Positions 36,710-46,091 of a stretch of 64,000 nt of DNA are shown here, one piece after another. The notes beneath the pieces are model-generated. The model saw only the letters and a list, made by a program, of their open reading frames with translations, was not told the origin of the DNA and made no database searches. Origin of the DNA: Zavarzinella sp. (GTDB lineage Bacteria; Planctomycetota; Planctomycetia; Gemmatales; Gemmataceae); assembly GCA_041399155.1 (NCBI GenBank), contig JAWKTI010000006.1, positions 124,001 through 188,000 on the forward strand, written 5' to 3'. The first letter of the stretch is position 1; every line of letters starts with the position of its first letter. The position numbers and the translations under genes were made by a program.

Positions 36710-37509
36710 TTACACCTGTTCCGCTACTTGTAGTGCGGCACGCAGTTTGCTCAGTGCGGTAGCCTGAACCTGACGTACACGTTCCTTTGACAGGCCGAGT
36801 TGTTTCCCCACTTTCTCGAGGGTAATTACTTCGCCACCTTCCGGATTGCAGTAGCGTAAACTAAGGATCTTCTTTTCCCGCTGGTTCAACAGTGGGTGGT
36901 CTGCCTGCAGGAAATCGTCAATTGGAACTGCAATGCTGGAGCTGGCCCCTGGTTCCTTCGACTGGCGGGGTTCACCTTCAGGCATCACATCCAGTGAAGC
37001 GGACTTGCTGAGCCAGTCGTTCGATAATTTCTGGGCCAGACGTGCCAGTGCCCGCACGAGGCAGGTGTAGCATAGGTGCTGAACCTGATCCCCATCCATG
37101 GGTTGTAGGCTGCTACTGCCTGAATGAGCACAATCTGGCAATCTCCAATCAGATCGTCGGCACGGTTCGACATTGCCATTCGGCGGCGTACCGCCTGATA
37201 AACCAACTTGCGATTTCCAAGAACAATCTGATCACGGAGAGCAATGTACGCTTGCTGCCACTTGCGGGATTCTGCCACACCTTTGGAGCGTTTCCAGCGG
37301 AATGCAGCGTAGTGCATACGTTTGGCAATGTCCCGCGTGATGTCGTCTGGCATGTAGTTATGAGAAGAGTCTAATGATTGGGCGTTTTCTGGCTGGTAAA
37401 GTTCGTAGGCATCATCTGCTTCGAACGATTCGTGGACGACCGAGTGGGGTGCATTGCTATTGTCGGAAAGACACAAATTCCGCTTCGAGGTCGGGTGGTT
37501 CGTTCTCAT
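36710..37509 (-). CDS. Sigma-70 family factor, interrupted by a one-base frameshift
   Basis: Two minus-strand frames together make one sigma factor. The first (from 37509) carries YIALRDQIVLGNRKLVYQAV and GIRFSTYA of region 2. It then runs into unrelated sequence and stops at 36985. The second frame contains YTCLVRALARLAQ and region 4 with KVGKQLGLSKERVRQVQ. The junction is at about 37070, where one base is missing between codons for A and Y of FSTYA-YTCLVRAL. The repaired protein would be 266 residues. The ATG at 37509 has AGGA at good spacing; a GTG at 37536 is an alternative. Assembly error or real inactivation are both possible. Confidence 0.87.
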
Positions 37510-37550
37510 CTGAGATCCTGTTTCGTAAGTGACCACTATCAGACGATGGA

Positions 37551-37595
37551 AACGTCCAAAAGATTCAAAACGTCCAAAACGTCCAATTCGTCCAC
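37551..37595 (-). promoter_or_regulatory. 9-bp tandem array upstream of the second sigma gene
   Basis: Five 9-base units follow each other without gaps: on the minus strand, GTGGACGAA, TTGGACGTT twice, TTGAATCTT, TTGGACGTT. They lie 42-86 bases upstream of the sigma ATG. The regular spacing and position suggest repeated protein-binding sites, but a simple satellite is also possible. Confidence 0.5.
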
Positions 37596-37903
37596 TTTAT
37601 CCTACGTTGAATCGCACCATTAGGTCAATGAAATGCACAAAAAAATAAAAATTCGCGCCAAACCTGAAAATTATTCAGACTTGGCGTGAGTCTGTTAGTT
37701 GTACTTCGCGCTTCTGTACTGCCTACGCGGGAATGACGATTCAAGTGGAAACAGAATGATTGGACATTTGCTTAGTCATTTGATCAAACGAGCTTTCTAA
37801 AACAGTCCAGTTTCAAAAATCATGCCGTAAAAAAGACACCGTTTGTAATTGCCTGAGGTACAATGGGTGGGGTTTTGATGGAACAAAGTGAGGCGGACAA
37901 CAA

Positions 37904-38803
37904 ATGAAGATTTTCTCAGCAATTATCTGCAGCCACGCACTGGTGCTGGGTGCGTATGCCCAGGTTCCCAAAAATATCGGGCCCAAGGTGCCTGAAGGCA
38001 CCACGATTCATCGAAATGTGGCCTATGGCACGCACCTGGAACGGAATGTGCTGGATCTTTACGTGCCAAAATCGGCCAGCAAGCCACCATTGTTAATCTG
38101 GGTGCACGGTGGTGGCTGGCAGGGCGGTAGTAAAAATGGCAACAATCCGCTGATTCCGTTTTTGTCGGAAGGATATGCTGTCTGCTCGATCAACTATCGG
38201 CTAAGCCAGCACGCCATTTTCCCCGCACAGATACAGGATTGTAAGCAGGCGATCCGTTTTTTACGCAAGAATGCGGAAAAATACGAAATCAATGCCGCAA
38301 AGATCGTGGTGGCAGGTGCGTCCGCAGGTGGGCACCTGGTGGCACTGCTGGGCACCAGTGGCGATGTGAAGGAACTGGCGGAAGAGAAAGCTGACCTGCA
38401 AATCAGCGACCGCGTGCAAGGGGTGATCGATTTTTTTGGTCCCACCGATTTGACGCTGATGAACCAGCACGCCACGGTGAAAGGGCCGATTGATCACGAT
38501 TCGCCGAACGCACCGGAAGCACGGCTGATTGGTGGGGCAATACCAGAGAACAAAGAGAAAGCTGCCAAAGCCAACCCACTGACCTACGTTTCAAAAGATG
38601 ATCCCCCGTTTCTGATTTTTCATGGCACGCAGGACAATTTGGTGGGCTGGAAACAAAGCGAAATCCTGCACGAAGCACTGCAAAAGGCGGGTGTCGCCAG
38701 CAAATTTGTCAAAGTAGAAAAGGTGGGCCACAGCATGCAGGTGCTAACCGAAGATAACAGAAAGCTGATGCAGAAGTTTATTGCGGATCATCTGCCAAAG
38801 TGA
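37904..38803 (+). CDS. Secreted alpha/beta hydrolase (BD-FAE/esterase type)
   Basis: 299 residues with a signal peptide (about 1-19). The oxyanion motif HGGGW is at 68-72, nucleophile S140 is in GASAGG, and the triad is completed by D244 (GTQDNLV) and H276 (KVGHSM). The shape matches esterase/acetyl-xylan-esterase-like enzymes common in planctomycetes. It probably deacylates polysaccharide or small ester substrates outside the cytoplasm. It is not in an obvious operon. Family is sure; substrate is not. Confidence 0.92.
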   Translation: MKIFSAIICSHALVLGAYAQVPKNIGPKVPEGTTIHRNVAYGTHLERNVLDLYVPKSASKPPLLIWVHGGGWQGGSKNGNNPLIPFLSEGYAVCSINYRLSQHAIFPAQIQDCKQAIRFLRKNAEKYEINAAKIVVAGASAGGHLVALLGTSGDVKELAEEKADLQISDRVQGVIDFFGPTDLTLMNQHATVKGPIDHDSPNAPEARLIGGAIPENKEKAAKANPLTYVSKDDPPFLIFHGTQDNLVGWKQSEILHEALQKAGVASKFVKVEKVGHSMQVLTEDNRKLMQKFIADHLPK

Positions 38804-38949
38804 AACTTTTCTGGTCAGAAATGCATCTAAACGAACGTGATCGCACATCAGGTGGGTGGTGACTGCCCTGTTTAACTAACTTGACAGTCACTTGCCCACC
38901 GTTTATGGAAGAAACTGGAGTTCACAGAAGTTAGTACAGGAGAGGGAAA

Positions 38950-40092
38950 ATGATTTCGCGTTTACCAGAACGAGCTTTATTCACCTTTCTTTCGGTAGCC
39001 TGCGTCGGCCTGGGGATTTATGCCGTCACTCTGGCTCAGCCTGGCTTACCCAAGTTGCCCCCACCACCAGTTCAGGGGAATTTGCTGCCGGACGTCAATA
39101 CACGTCCGTTGGTGCTGTCCGAAACGGAATCGACAAACGTCAAAGTGTATCAACAGGTCAACGGTAGTGTGGTCAATATCACCACCAAAGGTGTGGATGA
39201 TTCATTTTTGCTGTTACCACCCACCCGACAGGGTTCCGGCTCGGGCTGCGTGCTCTCCCAGCTAGGCCACATTCTAACGAACTACCATGTGGTGGAAGGT
39301 TCGGATGAAATCAACGTCACGCTATCCGATGGTTCCAGCTTTCCTGCCCGCATCATCGGTACCGATCCGAATAACGACCTCGCAGTTCTGCGAATCGATG
39401 CCCCACGCGAGAAGTTGAAGCCGATTCCCTGGGGAGATTCTGATCAGCTTTCCGTGGGGGTGCATGTCTATGCGATTGGCAATCCGTTCGGATTGGAACG
39501 CACGATGACTTCGGGCATGGTAAGCAGTCTTGGCCGCACGCTGAAAGCGGATAACGGTCGACTGATTCGGGATGTCATTCAGACGGATGCCGCCATTAAC
39601 CCAGGCAATTCGGGCGGCCCACTGTTGAATACTCGTGGCGAACTGGTTGGAATCACCACCGCAATCATTGGCAAGGCTGGTCAGAACAGTGGTGTGGGGC
39701 TTGCTGTTCCGGGAAATACCGCCCGCCGCGTGTCCGAAGAGCTGATTCGTTTTGGCAAAGTAGTGCGGCCAGACGCGGGAATTGAGGCAGCTTACCGCAC
39801 AGAGAAAGGGTTACTGATTGCCCGCCTGACGGAAAATGGTGCCGCAGAACGGGCAGGCTTACGTGGGCCCGAAGTTCGTGTGCTTCGACGCGGACTGGTC
39901 ACTCAGTTTGTGCAGATTGACCGATCGAAAGCAGATTTGATTACCGCCGTCGATAACAAGGATGTCCGCACCATGGATGAGTTTTTGTCGGCAATTGAAG
40001 CCCACAAACCGGGCGAACAGGCAATCCTGACAGTGGTGCGAAATGGTCAGGCGATGAATGTGCGTGTTACGTTGGACGAATCCCGCCGCTAA
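38950..40092 (+). CDS. HtrA/DegP-like trypsin-family protease with PDZ domain
   Basis: 380 residues. A signal anchor covers residues 9-28. The protease domain has H113 (NYHVVEG), D143 (NNDLAVL) and S221 (NPGNSGGP). A single PDZ domain occupies about 270-375, ending KPGEQAILTVVRNGQ. HtrA-type enzymes degrade or refold damaged envelope proteins. Start ATG 38950 has GAGGGAAA just upstream. It is distinct from the non-PDZ protease at 44035. Confidence 0.93.
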   Translation: MISRLPERALFTFLSVACVGLGIYAVTLAQPGLPKLPPPPVQGNLLPDVNTRPLVLSETESTNVKVYQQVNGSVVNITTKGVDDSFLLLPPTRQGSGSGCVLSQLGHILTNYHVVEGSDEINVTLSDGSSFPARIIGTDPNNDLAVLRIDAPREKLKPIPWGDSDQLSVGVHVYAIGNPFGLERTMTSGMVSSLGRTLKADNGRLIRDVIQTDAAINPGNSGGPLLNTRGELVGITTAIIGKAGQNSGVGLAVPGNTARRVSEELIRFGKVVRPDAGIEAAYRTEKGLLIARLTENGAAERAGLRGPEVRVLRRGLVTQFVQIDRSKADLITAVDNKDVRTMDEFLSAIEAHKPGEQAILTVVRNGQAMNVRVTLDESRR

Positions 40093-40160
40093 GCAAAATC
40101 AGATACTTCAAGTTAAGTGTTGCAATAAGACGATAATCAGACGGTTGTGCAAGCAACCGC

Positions 40161-40180
40161 ATTCCCGCGCAGGCGGGAAT
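40161..40180. repeat. dRS3-like 20-bp palindrome
   Basis: ATTCCC-N8-GGGAAT with spacer GCGCAGGC, followed by CCAGTGCG. It lies in the gap between the HtrA gene and the 40460 orphan. Confidence 0.7.
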
Positions 40181-40225
40181 CCAGTGCGAAGACTTGAAGT
40201 AGCACCGACAAAGCCTTACTGCACT

Positions 40226-40310
40226 GCCGAAGATTTTTCATCTGTTATCCAGGGCTCGCTTCGCACACTATGGGCTGACAGAATGCTGCTTGAGGGCCAA
40301 CGGCTCTTTT
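40226..40310 (+). repeat. Decayed copy of the 62298-62549 inverted-repeat arm
   Basis: GCCGAAGATTTTT, then CCAGGGCTCGCTTCGC, GGGCTGACAGAATG and GAGGGCCAA appear in the same order as in the complement of 62298-62370. Spacing is preserved and several positions have changed. Confidence 0.6.
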
Positions 40311-40459
40311 TAACAAACCAGCTTTCCTGTAGCGAAGAACAGCATTGAGTAATTGTCTCCAATAGTAGATCAGGTGAAATTCCCAACGTTTGCGATCGCA
40401 ATCGAACCCGATATCACAAGTAGCAACCGGGATTTCTGACCCACAGCCATGAGGGAATC

Positions 40460-41434
40460 ATGCTTCTGAACCGGGAGTTGATTGATCGCATCAAGGAACA
40501 CTTTGCAGGGAAATCTTCGTCCCAACTGCGGGACATCATGGCGCAACAACCCGGGAGGCGATGGTCTTTTGAAGCTCACGTCGCAGCGGAAGAGGTGCTG
40601 GAGGAACGCAAAGATGGACTTGCACAGGAACCTCTGCTTCCCACAAAAATTCCACTACCAAAAATTACCCAGGTTTCCGAAGAATGGATCGATGGCGAAA
40701 TCAGTGATGACCAGCAAGACCCGCTGTTTCCGAAAATTACTTATGTACCCGAAGAATTGATTGATGGCCTGATTTTGGGCTTCCTGATTGGTTATCTGTT
40801 TGTTCCCTATTTTCGGCGACGGGATTTCCCATCTTTTTCGATGCCATTTGGTAAAAACATGGCCTGGTTTGCGATTGACACGAGAGATCAACATGCTGTC
40901 GCCACTGCCTTCCAATTGCAGGATACAACACGCTGTGTCTGGGAGAAGGGAATTGAAGCTGCCTACAACAACCAGGTATTTGTGACACCACCCGTGGGTG
41001 ATTGGATTCTGGTTCCCAGCACTTCGTTGTATCTGATGCCAGGCAAGCTGACGATGCTGCTGGAACAGTTAAGCAGCCAATTTTCAGACGTACAGTATTT
41101 CTGTCATCAGGAAGAAATCGAACTGTACGTCTGGGCCAGGGCAAAAAACGGCACAATCGAACGGGCTTTCGGCTGGCTTGGAAAGCAAGGCACCACGCTG
41201 ATGGATGTGGGTGAGCCGGATGAGGATGAGCAAAGTCTGGGTATTGTAATTGAAGATGGCCAACCTCGCTGCTACGATGATCGCAAGCGAACAACCATCC
41301 CTTTTCAGGCAGAAGATTTGTTCGAGCTGGCAAATCAGTGGAGCATCAACCCTGAGTTGCTGGATGTTCGGATGATGGATGAAATGATTGGGATTGTCGG
41401 CAATTCCGACCATTCTAATCAGTTGCGGGTATAA
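40460..41434 (+). CDS. Hypothetical protein
   Basis: 324 residues, acidic, with no signal peptide. The N-terminal 50 residues are helical. Two copies of a short unit are visible, PKITQVSEEWIDGEISDD and PKITYVPEELIDGLILGF, which suggests a local duplication. The second half looks globular: QHAVATAFQLQ, VGDWILVPSTSLYLMPG, then ELYVWARAKNGTIERAFGWLG. This resembles many planctomycete orphans with a strand-rich domain. The 3' end overlaps the convergent 41419 gene by 16 bases. Family unrecognised. Confidence 0.68.
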   Translation: MLLNRELIDRIKEHFAGKSSSQLRDIMAQQPGRRWSFEAHVAAEEVLEERKDGLAQEPLLPTKIPLPKITQVSEEWIDGEISDDQQDPLFPKITYVPEELIDGLILGFLIGYLFVPYFRRRDFPSFSMPFGKNMAWFAIDTRDQHAVATAFQLQDTTRCVWEKGIEAAYNNQVFVTPPVGDWILVPSTSLYLMPGKLTMLLEQLSSQFSDVQYFCHQEEIELYVWARAKNGTIERAFGWLGKQGTTLMDVGEPDEDEQSLGIVIEDGQPRCYDDRKRTTIPFQAEDLFELANQWSINPELLDVRMMDEMIGIVGNSDHSNQLRV

Positions 41435-42936
41435 ATGGTGTGGTGCTGGCCACGGATTGGCTTCCAGCCCAGCACGCGAAACATCCGGTCGAAGCCTCCT
41501 TCATTCTGCACAATGGCGATATCAAACTTTCCAAATGGTTCGATCCATTCCTGCATCGCCTGGCGTGGGGAGACCGCACCCGTCAACAGGCCATCGCGGT
41601 ATTTCACATAATCCCACAGAAACTGATCGCCGAATAATTCGCAACGATCGTCACAAAATGTTTTCAGCCGTGGGGTGAAGTGGGCGATAAAGCCACCCAG
41701 CTCCAGTTCATTAAAAATGGCACGGGTGGTATCTGCTGGTTCTGCTGCTCGCAGAACAGGTAGCAGATCGCTGGGCCAGCGTTTCAGATCCAGTCGAGCA
41801 ATGCGGGCTTCATTGCCCAGCAAACTGGTTTTCAACTGGATTCCCACGAGAACAGTACCCAGAAAAACACCCACGCTAAGCAGTAATGATCGCAATGTGG
41901 GCACAGTCGACCGTGGGCGAAAATAATCGCGTTCTGGTTTTGCAAACCAAGGCAGCCAGCGCGAACTTTCCAACATCCCTGGCAGATAAATCAGCACCCC
42001 CAGCGTGAATAAAGGTGCATGGCGGATTCGTGTCCAGGTCAGGAGCAGCCATGCCAGTGGGAGCCACCAGAGCACCCGTTGTTTGTTGCGGGGGATACTG
42101 GCAAGCAGGGCCAGATACACTGCCATCAACAGCATCGTCAGGAAGCCTGTGGCACTGAACAACTTCAGTGGGGCATGTTCCTGGATGATGGTGGTCAGCG
42201 ATTGCATCTGGTAAATCTGCAGCCAAACTTTGGCAATCGACCAGCCATACGGGGTGGCAATCAGTGCAACGAACGTGCCCAGCAGGGTTACCCAGAGCAC
42301 TTCCAGTCGATAGCGGGAATTGGGGTCTTTACCGATCTGCCAGATCCCACATGCAGTCCAGAGAACTGTTGCAAGCCCAAGAGTGGCAACGCCACCCAGC
42401 ACCCCACCGTGGCAATTGGCCCAGATGGCAAACACGATCCAGGTACCGAACATATACATACCACCGCTGATTTTTCGCTGGTCCCACAGGTGCAGGATGA
42501 AAAAGGTGTAGGCCATTCCCATCATCGTGATGACGGTGGGGCGAACATGAAAATTTGCGGCACAGGCTGCAATCGCCAGAAGTGCCAGCACCACACAGAA
42601 CAGTGGATGCCAGCCTCGCTGCCATAATCGCAGCAGTGGGACGGCAAACAATGCCACCAGCAGGGCAACCGTCACCATCAGCAAGCCATCAAAGCCGGCC
42701 CAGGCATTGATCTGGTGCATCCCATACTCGCCCAACCACTGGTGGGGCAACCACGGTTTCTCTGTGTGGGAATAGGTAAACGGATCAGTTCCAAAAAAGC
42801 CACTATCGGCAATCAGCCGGCCTGTTTCGATATGCCAGAAGGTTCCAGGATCGGAAAACAATCCTGATCGACCTGCAAACAGGCCAATGATCCAGGCAAC
42901 CAGTAACAGCCCAATGGTCTGAAGGAGGGTTTTCAT
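41419..42936 (-). CDS. Integral membrane protein, GT-C-like
   Basis: 505 residues and about 11 membrane helices. After helix 1 the loop DPGTFWHIETGRLIADSGFF carries the acidic/His motif expected for GT-C-type membrane glycosyltransferases or mannosyltransferases. A further conserved-looking region is ANFHVRPTVITMM. A soluble C-terminal domain of about 90 residues follows (ADTTRAIFNELELGGFIAH and FCDDRCELFGDQF). The donor and acceptor are unknown. It overlaps the 3' end of the 40460 gene, convergently. Confidence 0.75.
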   Translation of the reverse strand: MKTLLQTIGLLLVAWIIGLFAGRSGLFSDPGTFWHIETGRLIADSGFFGTDPFTYSHTEKPWLPHQWLGEYGMHQINAWAGFDGLLMVTVALLVALFAVPLLRLWQRGWHPLFCVVLALLAIAACAANFHVRPTVITMMGMAYTFFILHLWDQRKISGGMYMFGTWIVFAIWANCHGGVLGGVATLGLATVLWTACGIWQIGKDPNSRYRLEVLWVTLLGTFVALIATPYGWSIAKVWLQIYQMQSLTTIIQEHAPLKLFSATGFLTMLLMAVYLALLASIPRNKQRVLWWLPLAWLLLTWTRIRHAPLFTLGVLIYLPGMLESSRWLPWFAKPERDYFRPRSTVPTLRSLLLSVGVFLGTVLVGIQLKTSLLGNEARIARLDLKRWPSDLLPVLRAAEPADTTRAIFNELELGGFIAHFTPRLKTFCDDRCELFGDQFLWDYVKYRDGLLTGAVSPRQAMQEWIEPFGKFDIAIVQNEGGFDRMFRVLGWKPIRGQHHTIYTRN

Positions 42937-43233
42937 GAATTTCTCATCTCTGCCACAGCCCCACGTGGTGCCCGGTGGTGGGACCTGGTTTCTCGCACCA
43001 CTGGCTTAAGTCCTTGTACGAAAGGAAGATAGAGTGTCACCGTATGATCGCGAATTGGGATGTTCAGCAAATGACTCAACACTTAGATTATCCCAAAGTA
43101 TAAAGAAAAAGCGGAAAATGTGCAAATCTGCGGACGCATCGAAAGCCGTCGGACCGCGGTCATCGTGGCCGCACTGTTTGCCACTCTCCGTTGGTGAGGA
43201 GTGGCGAAACTTGTGGGCGAAATGTAAAGACAT

Positions 43234-43486
43234 GGATTCCCGCCTGCGCGGGAATGACGGTTTTCGTGGTGTTTCGGTTAACTGGTTGTAGTTTGAGTAT
43301 AGTGCCCTGGATTCCCGCCTTCGCGGGAATGACGTTTGTTAGTGAGTATCGGCTTACTGGTGGTAATTCAAGTTTACGCCTTGGATTCCCGCCTGCGCGG
43401 GAATGACGGTTTTCGTGGTGTTTCGGTTAACTGGTTGTAGTTTGAGTATAGTGCCCTGGATTCCCGCCTGCGCGGGAATGACGTTC
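43234..43486 (+). repeat. 149-bp tandem duplication carrying four dRS3-like palindromes
   Basis: Palindromes lie at 43236-43255, 43311-43330, 43385-43404 and 43460-43479. The sequence from the first to the third is repeated almost exactly 149 bases later, including GTTTCGGTTAACTGGTTG. The remainder of the gap (42937-43510) shows nothing coding. Confidence 0.9.
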
Positions 43487-43510
43487 GTTTGGTGACGATG
43501 GAGGTTTTCA

Positions 43511-43918
43511 GTGTATCGGTTCACAGGCTTTTTCGCTCGCTTAGTTATTGAGCGGCCTACAACACTTCCTGTCGGAGCAGTCTGGCGTGAAATTACCACA
43601 CCTTTCTCTGGTGTAGGGATACGATTGCCCGGATTGGCTGGCATGGAGCCAGGGCCGGAAGAAGTTCATCGGTTGCTGACCGAAGTTGGGCTGGGTGGTG
43701 CAATAGACTGGCTGTTCATCGACTACGTTACATGGGCTGGGCCAATCGACAGCGTTTATGGTATGGGGTTGTGGCAAGGCCGTGCGTTCGGGCCGGTCAG
43801 CGAGTCGATCCGCAATTCGCCTCGTGCTGCATTCCTTGAACTGATGGGCGAGTTCGGTGTTGCCGAGGCAGATGCCCTTAACTTCCCGCCATTTATCCGA
43901 GGGTTCTGGGGCGAGTAG
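43511..43918 (+). CDS. Hypothetical protein
   Basis: 135 residues from a GTG start, directly after the repeat array. The composition is well structured, with blocks such as GVGIRLPGLAGMEPGPEEVHRLL, then YVTWAGPIDSVYGMGLW and SPRAAFLELMGEFGV. It has no signal peptide and no membrane span, and I do not recognise the family. Codon use is somewhat unlike its neighbours. It stands alone, with the next gene convergent. Confidence 0.55.
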   Translation: MYRFTGFFARLVIERPTTLPVGAVWREITTPFSGVGIRLPGLAGMEPGPEEVHRLLTEVGLGGAIDWLFIDYVTWAGPIDSVYGMGLWQGRAFGPVSESIRNSPRAAFLELMGEFGVAEADALNFPPFIRGFWGE

Positions 43919-44034
43919 CAGGTCCGCAAATGGACAAGCATTGCTGAAAACTAACTATTTGTCGCTTCGGATTAATTCTACTCAACTTCCGAAATGCATC
44001 ATTCAATACCGTCAGCTAACAAGTATCGAAACGA

Positions 44035-45051
44035 TTACTTCAGGCGGTCGAGGATCTGTTTTGCTTCTTTCGCAGCATTCGTCATGGGATATTTGGAAAT
44101 CACATCCGAAAGTGCTTTCTTGTAAGCAGAAGCCAGTGCGGGGTCATCTGCATAGGCGCTTGCTAACGCCAGAATGTTCTTGGCTTTCTTTTCCAGTTCA
44201 TCTGTTACAGCACCAGGGGTCTTTGGATTGCTGGGGTCTTTCGGATCTTTGGGCACAATGGAAGTAACGCTTCCGGTACCAGCTTTGCCACTGAGGGTAA
44301 TCCCTTTTTCTTTCAGGAAACCAAGAACTTCCGAAGCATCAATAAAGTAACTCACGTTCTGTTGGGATGGCATCCCCCCTGTAGTAACACCCACCATCGA
44401 ACCCGAGTTGTCAAACATGGGGCCGCCGGAATCACCCGGGTTGGTGGGATTGGTGGCAGTAATCACACGGCATTTGACTTTGAAGGTGTAGCGTGGATCA
44501 TCTTTATCCACATACTCAATTTCATCCTGTCCCACAGTACGTACGCGGCCTTCTGTAAAACCAAACACCTGGTTCAAGGCACCAGGGCTACCAATTGAAA
44601 AGACGGTGCGGCCTGGCCCCACGGGTTTCACAGCAATCGGAATCGGCTTGGCTCCAGGTGGGACACGGTCGAGTTCTACAATCGCCAGATCGCGAGACGT
44701 GGAACGATACAGAACCGTCCCTTTGGATGCCTCACCGTATTTGATGCGGTCCATATATTTTTTCTTGTCCGTCACCATGTCTTTCGTCTTTTTATCGTAG
44801 ACAGGAAACTGTACCCAAACCGTCTTCTGATCGGCCACAACGTGGTAGTTTGTTAAAACCAGTTTCTTTTCGGCATCAATCAGCGAACCTGATCCCATGC
44901 CAATCCCACCGCGGTCAGGAACCACAATAAACACTGCTGAGTTCACAACGTTTTTGTAAAGGACTTCAGGATCATCTTCCGCCCATGTGCGTTGGGATGG
45001 TAATAGCAAGGCCAAAGAAAGCAACAAGAACCGCACCGGTTTGGTGGACAT
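44035..45051 (-). CDS. Secreted trypsin-like serine protease without PDZ
   Basis: 338 residues from ATG 45051, which has a near-perfect GGAGGAG site; the open frame starts earlier. A signal peptide spans 1-24. The triad is H70 (LTNYHVV), D121 (TSRDLAIV) and S208 (NPGDSGGP). After the protease comes a short linker rich in D, P and K, then a helical C-terminal tail with YADDPALASAYKKAL. It lacks the PDZ domain found in the 38950 protease. Its role may be proteolysis or binding in the envelope; the tail is unassigned. Confidence 0.9.
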   Translation of the reverse strand: MSTKPVRFLLLSLALLLPSQRTWAEDDPEVLYKNVVNSAVFIVVPDRGGIGMGSGSLIDAEKKLVLTNYHVVADQKTVWVQFPVYDKKTKDMVTDKKKYMDRIKYGEASKGTVLYRSTSRDLAIVELDRVPPGAKPIPIAVKPVGPGRTVFSIGSPGALNQVFGFTEGRVRTVGQDEIEYVDKDDPRYTFKVKCRVITATNPTNPGDSGGPMFDNSGSMVGVTTGGMPSQQNVSYFIDASEVLGFLKEKGITLSGKAGTGSVTSIVPKDPKDPSNPKTPGAVTDELEKKAKNILALASAYADDPALASAYKKALSDVISKYPMTNAAKEAKQILDRLK

Positions 45052-45291
45052 GGGGACTCCTCCAATGAACAATTACATAAAAGATAACAACAATGTTGGC
45101 CGAGCGTTGGCAACAGTGCCGCAAAATAACTCCGTTGCATGTTGAATAACTGGAGAGGCTGCTGACGGTAGTTACTGGATATTCTACCCTATTCAATATC
45201 CTTTTAATATCTTACCATGCTAAACGATGCGTTGGGTGTGGTCAATCAAATAATCTCTCCCGCAGGCGGAGATACAGTGGGGATTTTGCGG

Positions 45292-46041
45292 ATGGCAGAC
45301 AATTTCTTCGGATTAAATGGGAAAGTGGCAATTGTAACAGGTGCTGGTCAGGGGATTGGAGCCGCAATTGCCCGTCGATTGGCTGCTGCCGGCGCAAAAG
45401 TGGCCATTTTTGATATGTCGCCTGAACCCGCCCACACGGTGGCAGCAGAAATCGGTGGGAAGGCAGTCATTGGCGATGTGACCAACGAAGCTGATGTTCA
45501 GCGAATTGTGCAGGAAGTCGAAAGCAGCCTGGGCCCGGTCGATCTGGTAGTGAATAACGCCGGTATTACTGGCCGCACCGTGGTTTCGTGGGAACTGCAG
45601 AAAGACGAATTTGCCAAAGTGATGGATGTGAACGTGATTGGCCCATTTTTGCTCTGCAAAGCGGTCATTCCAGGCATGATGGCCCGTAATTATGGCCGAA
45701 TTGTGAATATTGCGTCTGTGGCAGGAAAAGAAGGGAACCCCACGATGGCTCCGTATTCTGCCAGCAAAGCTGCAGTGATCGCCCTGACCAAGTCGCTGGC
45801 CAAAGAAGTGGCTGGAAAAGCAAATATCACGGTCAATTCTGTGTCGCCTGCAGTTATCCACACCCCAATTCTCGATGGGGTCGCACCCGAAACGGTGCAA
45901 TATATGGTTTCCAAGATCCCGATGGGCCGCACCGGCACACCGGATGAAGTGGCTGCACTGGTCCATTTCCTCGTCAGTGGGGATGCCAGTTTCACCACCG
46001 GACAGTGCTACGACATCTCCGGTGGCCGCTCTACTTATTAG
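45292..46041 (+). CDS. Short-chain dehydrogenase/reductase, FabG-like
   Basis: 249 residues from ATG 45292 (GGGGA upstream); the frame begins at 45217. The Rossmann motif is TGAGQGIG, followed by NNAG. The active site has the expected Ser (IASVAG) and Y-x3-K (YSASK). The C-terminal ISGG is typical of FabG-type enzymes that reduce or oxidise with NAD(P)H. Substrate cannot be decided; a 3-oxoacyl or sugar/polyol dehydrogenase are both possible. The next gene starts 50 bases downstream. Confidence 0.9.
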   Translation: MADNFFGLNGKVAIVTGAGQGIGAAIARRLAAAGAKVAIFDMSPEPAHTVAAEIGGKAVIGDVTNEADVQRIVQEVESSLGPVDLVVNNAGITGRTVVSWELQKDEFAKVMDVNVIGPFLLCKAVIPGMMARNYGRIVNIASVAGKEGNPTMAPYSASKAAVIALTKSLAKEVAGKANITVNSVSPAVIHTPILDGVAPETVQYMVSKIPMGRTGTPDEVAALVHFLVSGDASFTTGQCYDISGGRSTY

Positions 46042-46091
46042 AAATGAATGAAAACTCATGAGATTTTGATTTGCCGATCGATGTTCCAGTC

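Noticed and set aside
42019..42627. 202-residue open frame opposite the membrane protein gene
   Set aside because: It lies wholly antisense to a well-supported gene and its translation is low in structure and rich in H, Q and C.
43234..43486. Four palindromes at regular spacing considered as CRISPR
   Set aside because: Only two alternating intervals exist and these are themselves repeated; the palindromes are dRS3-like and scattered elsewhere.
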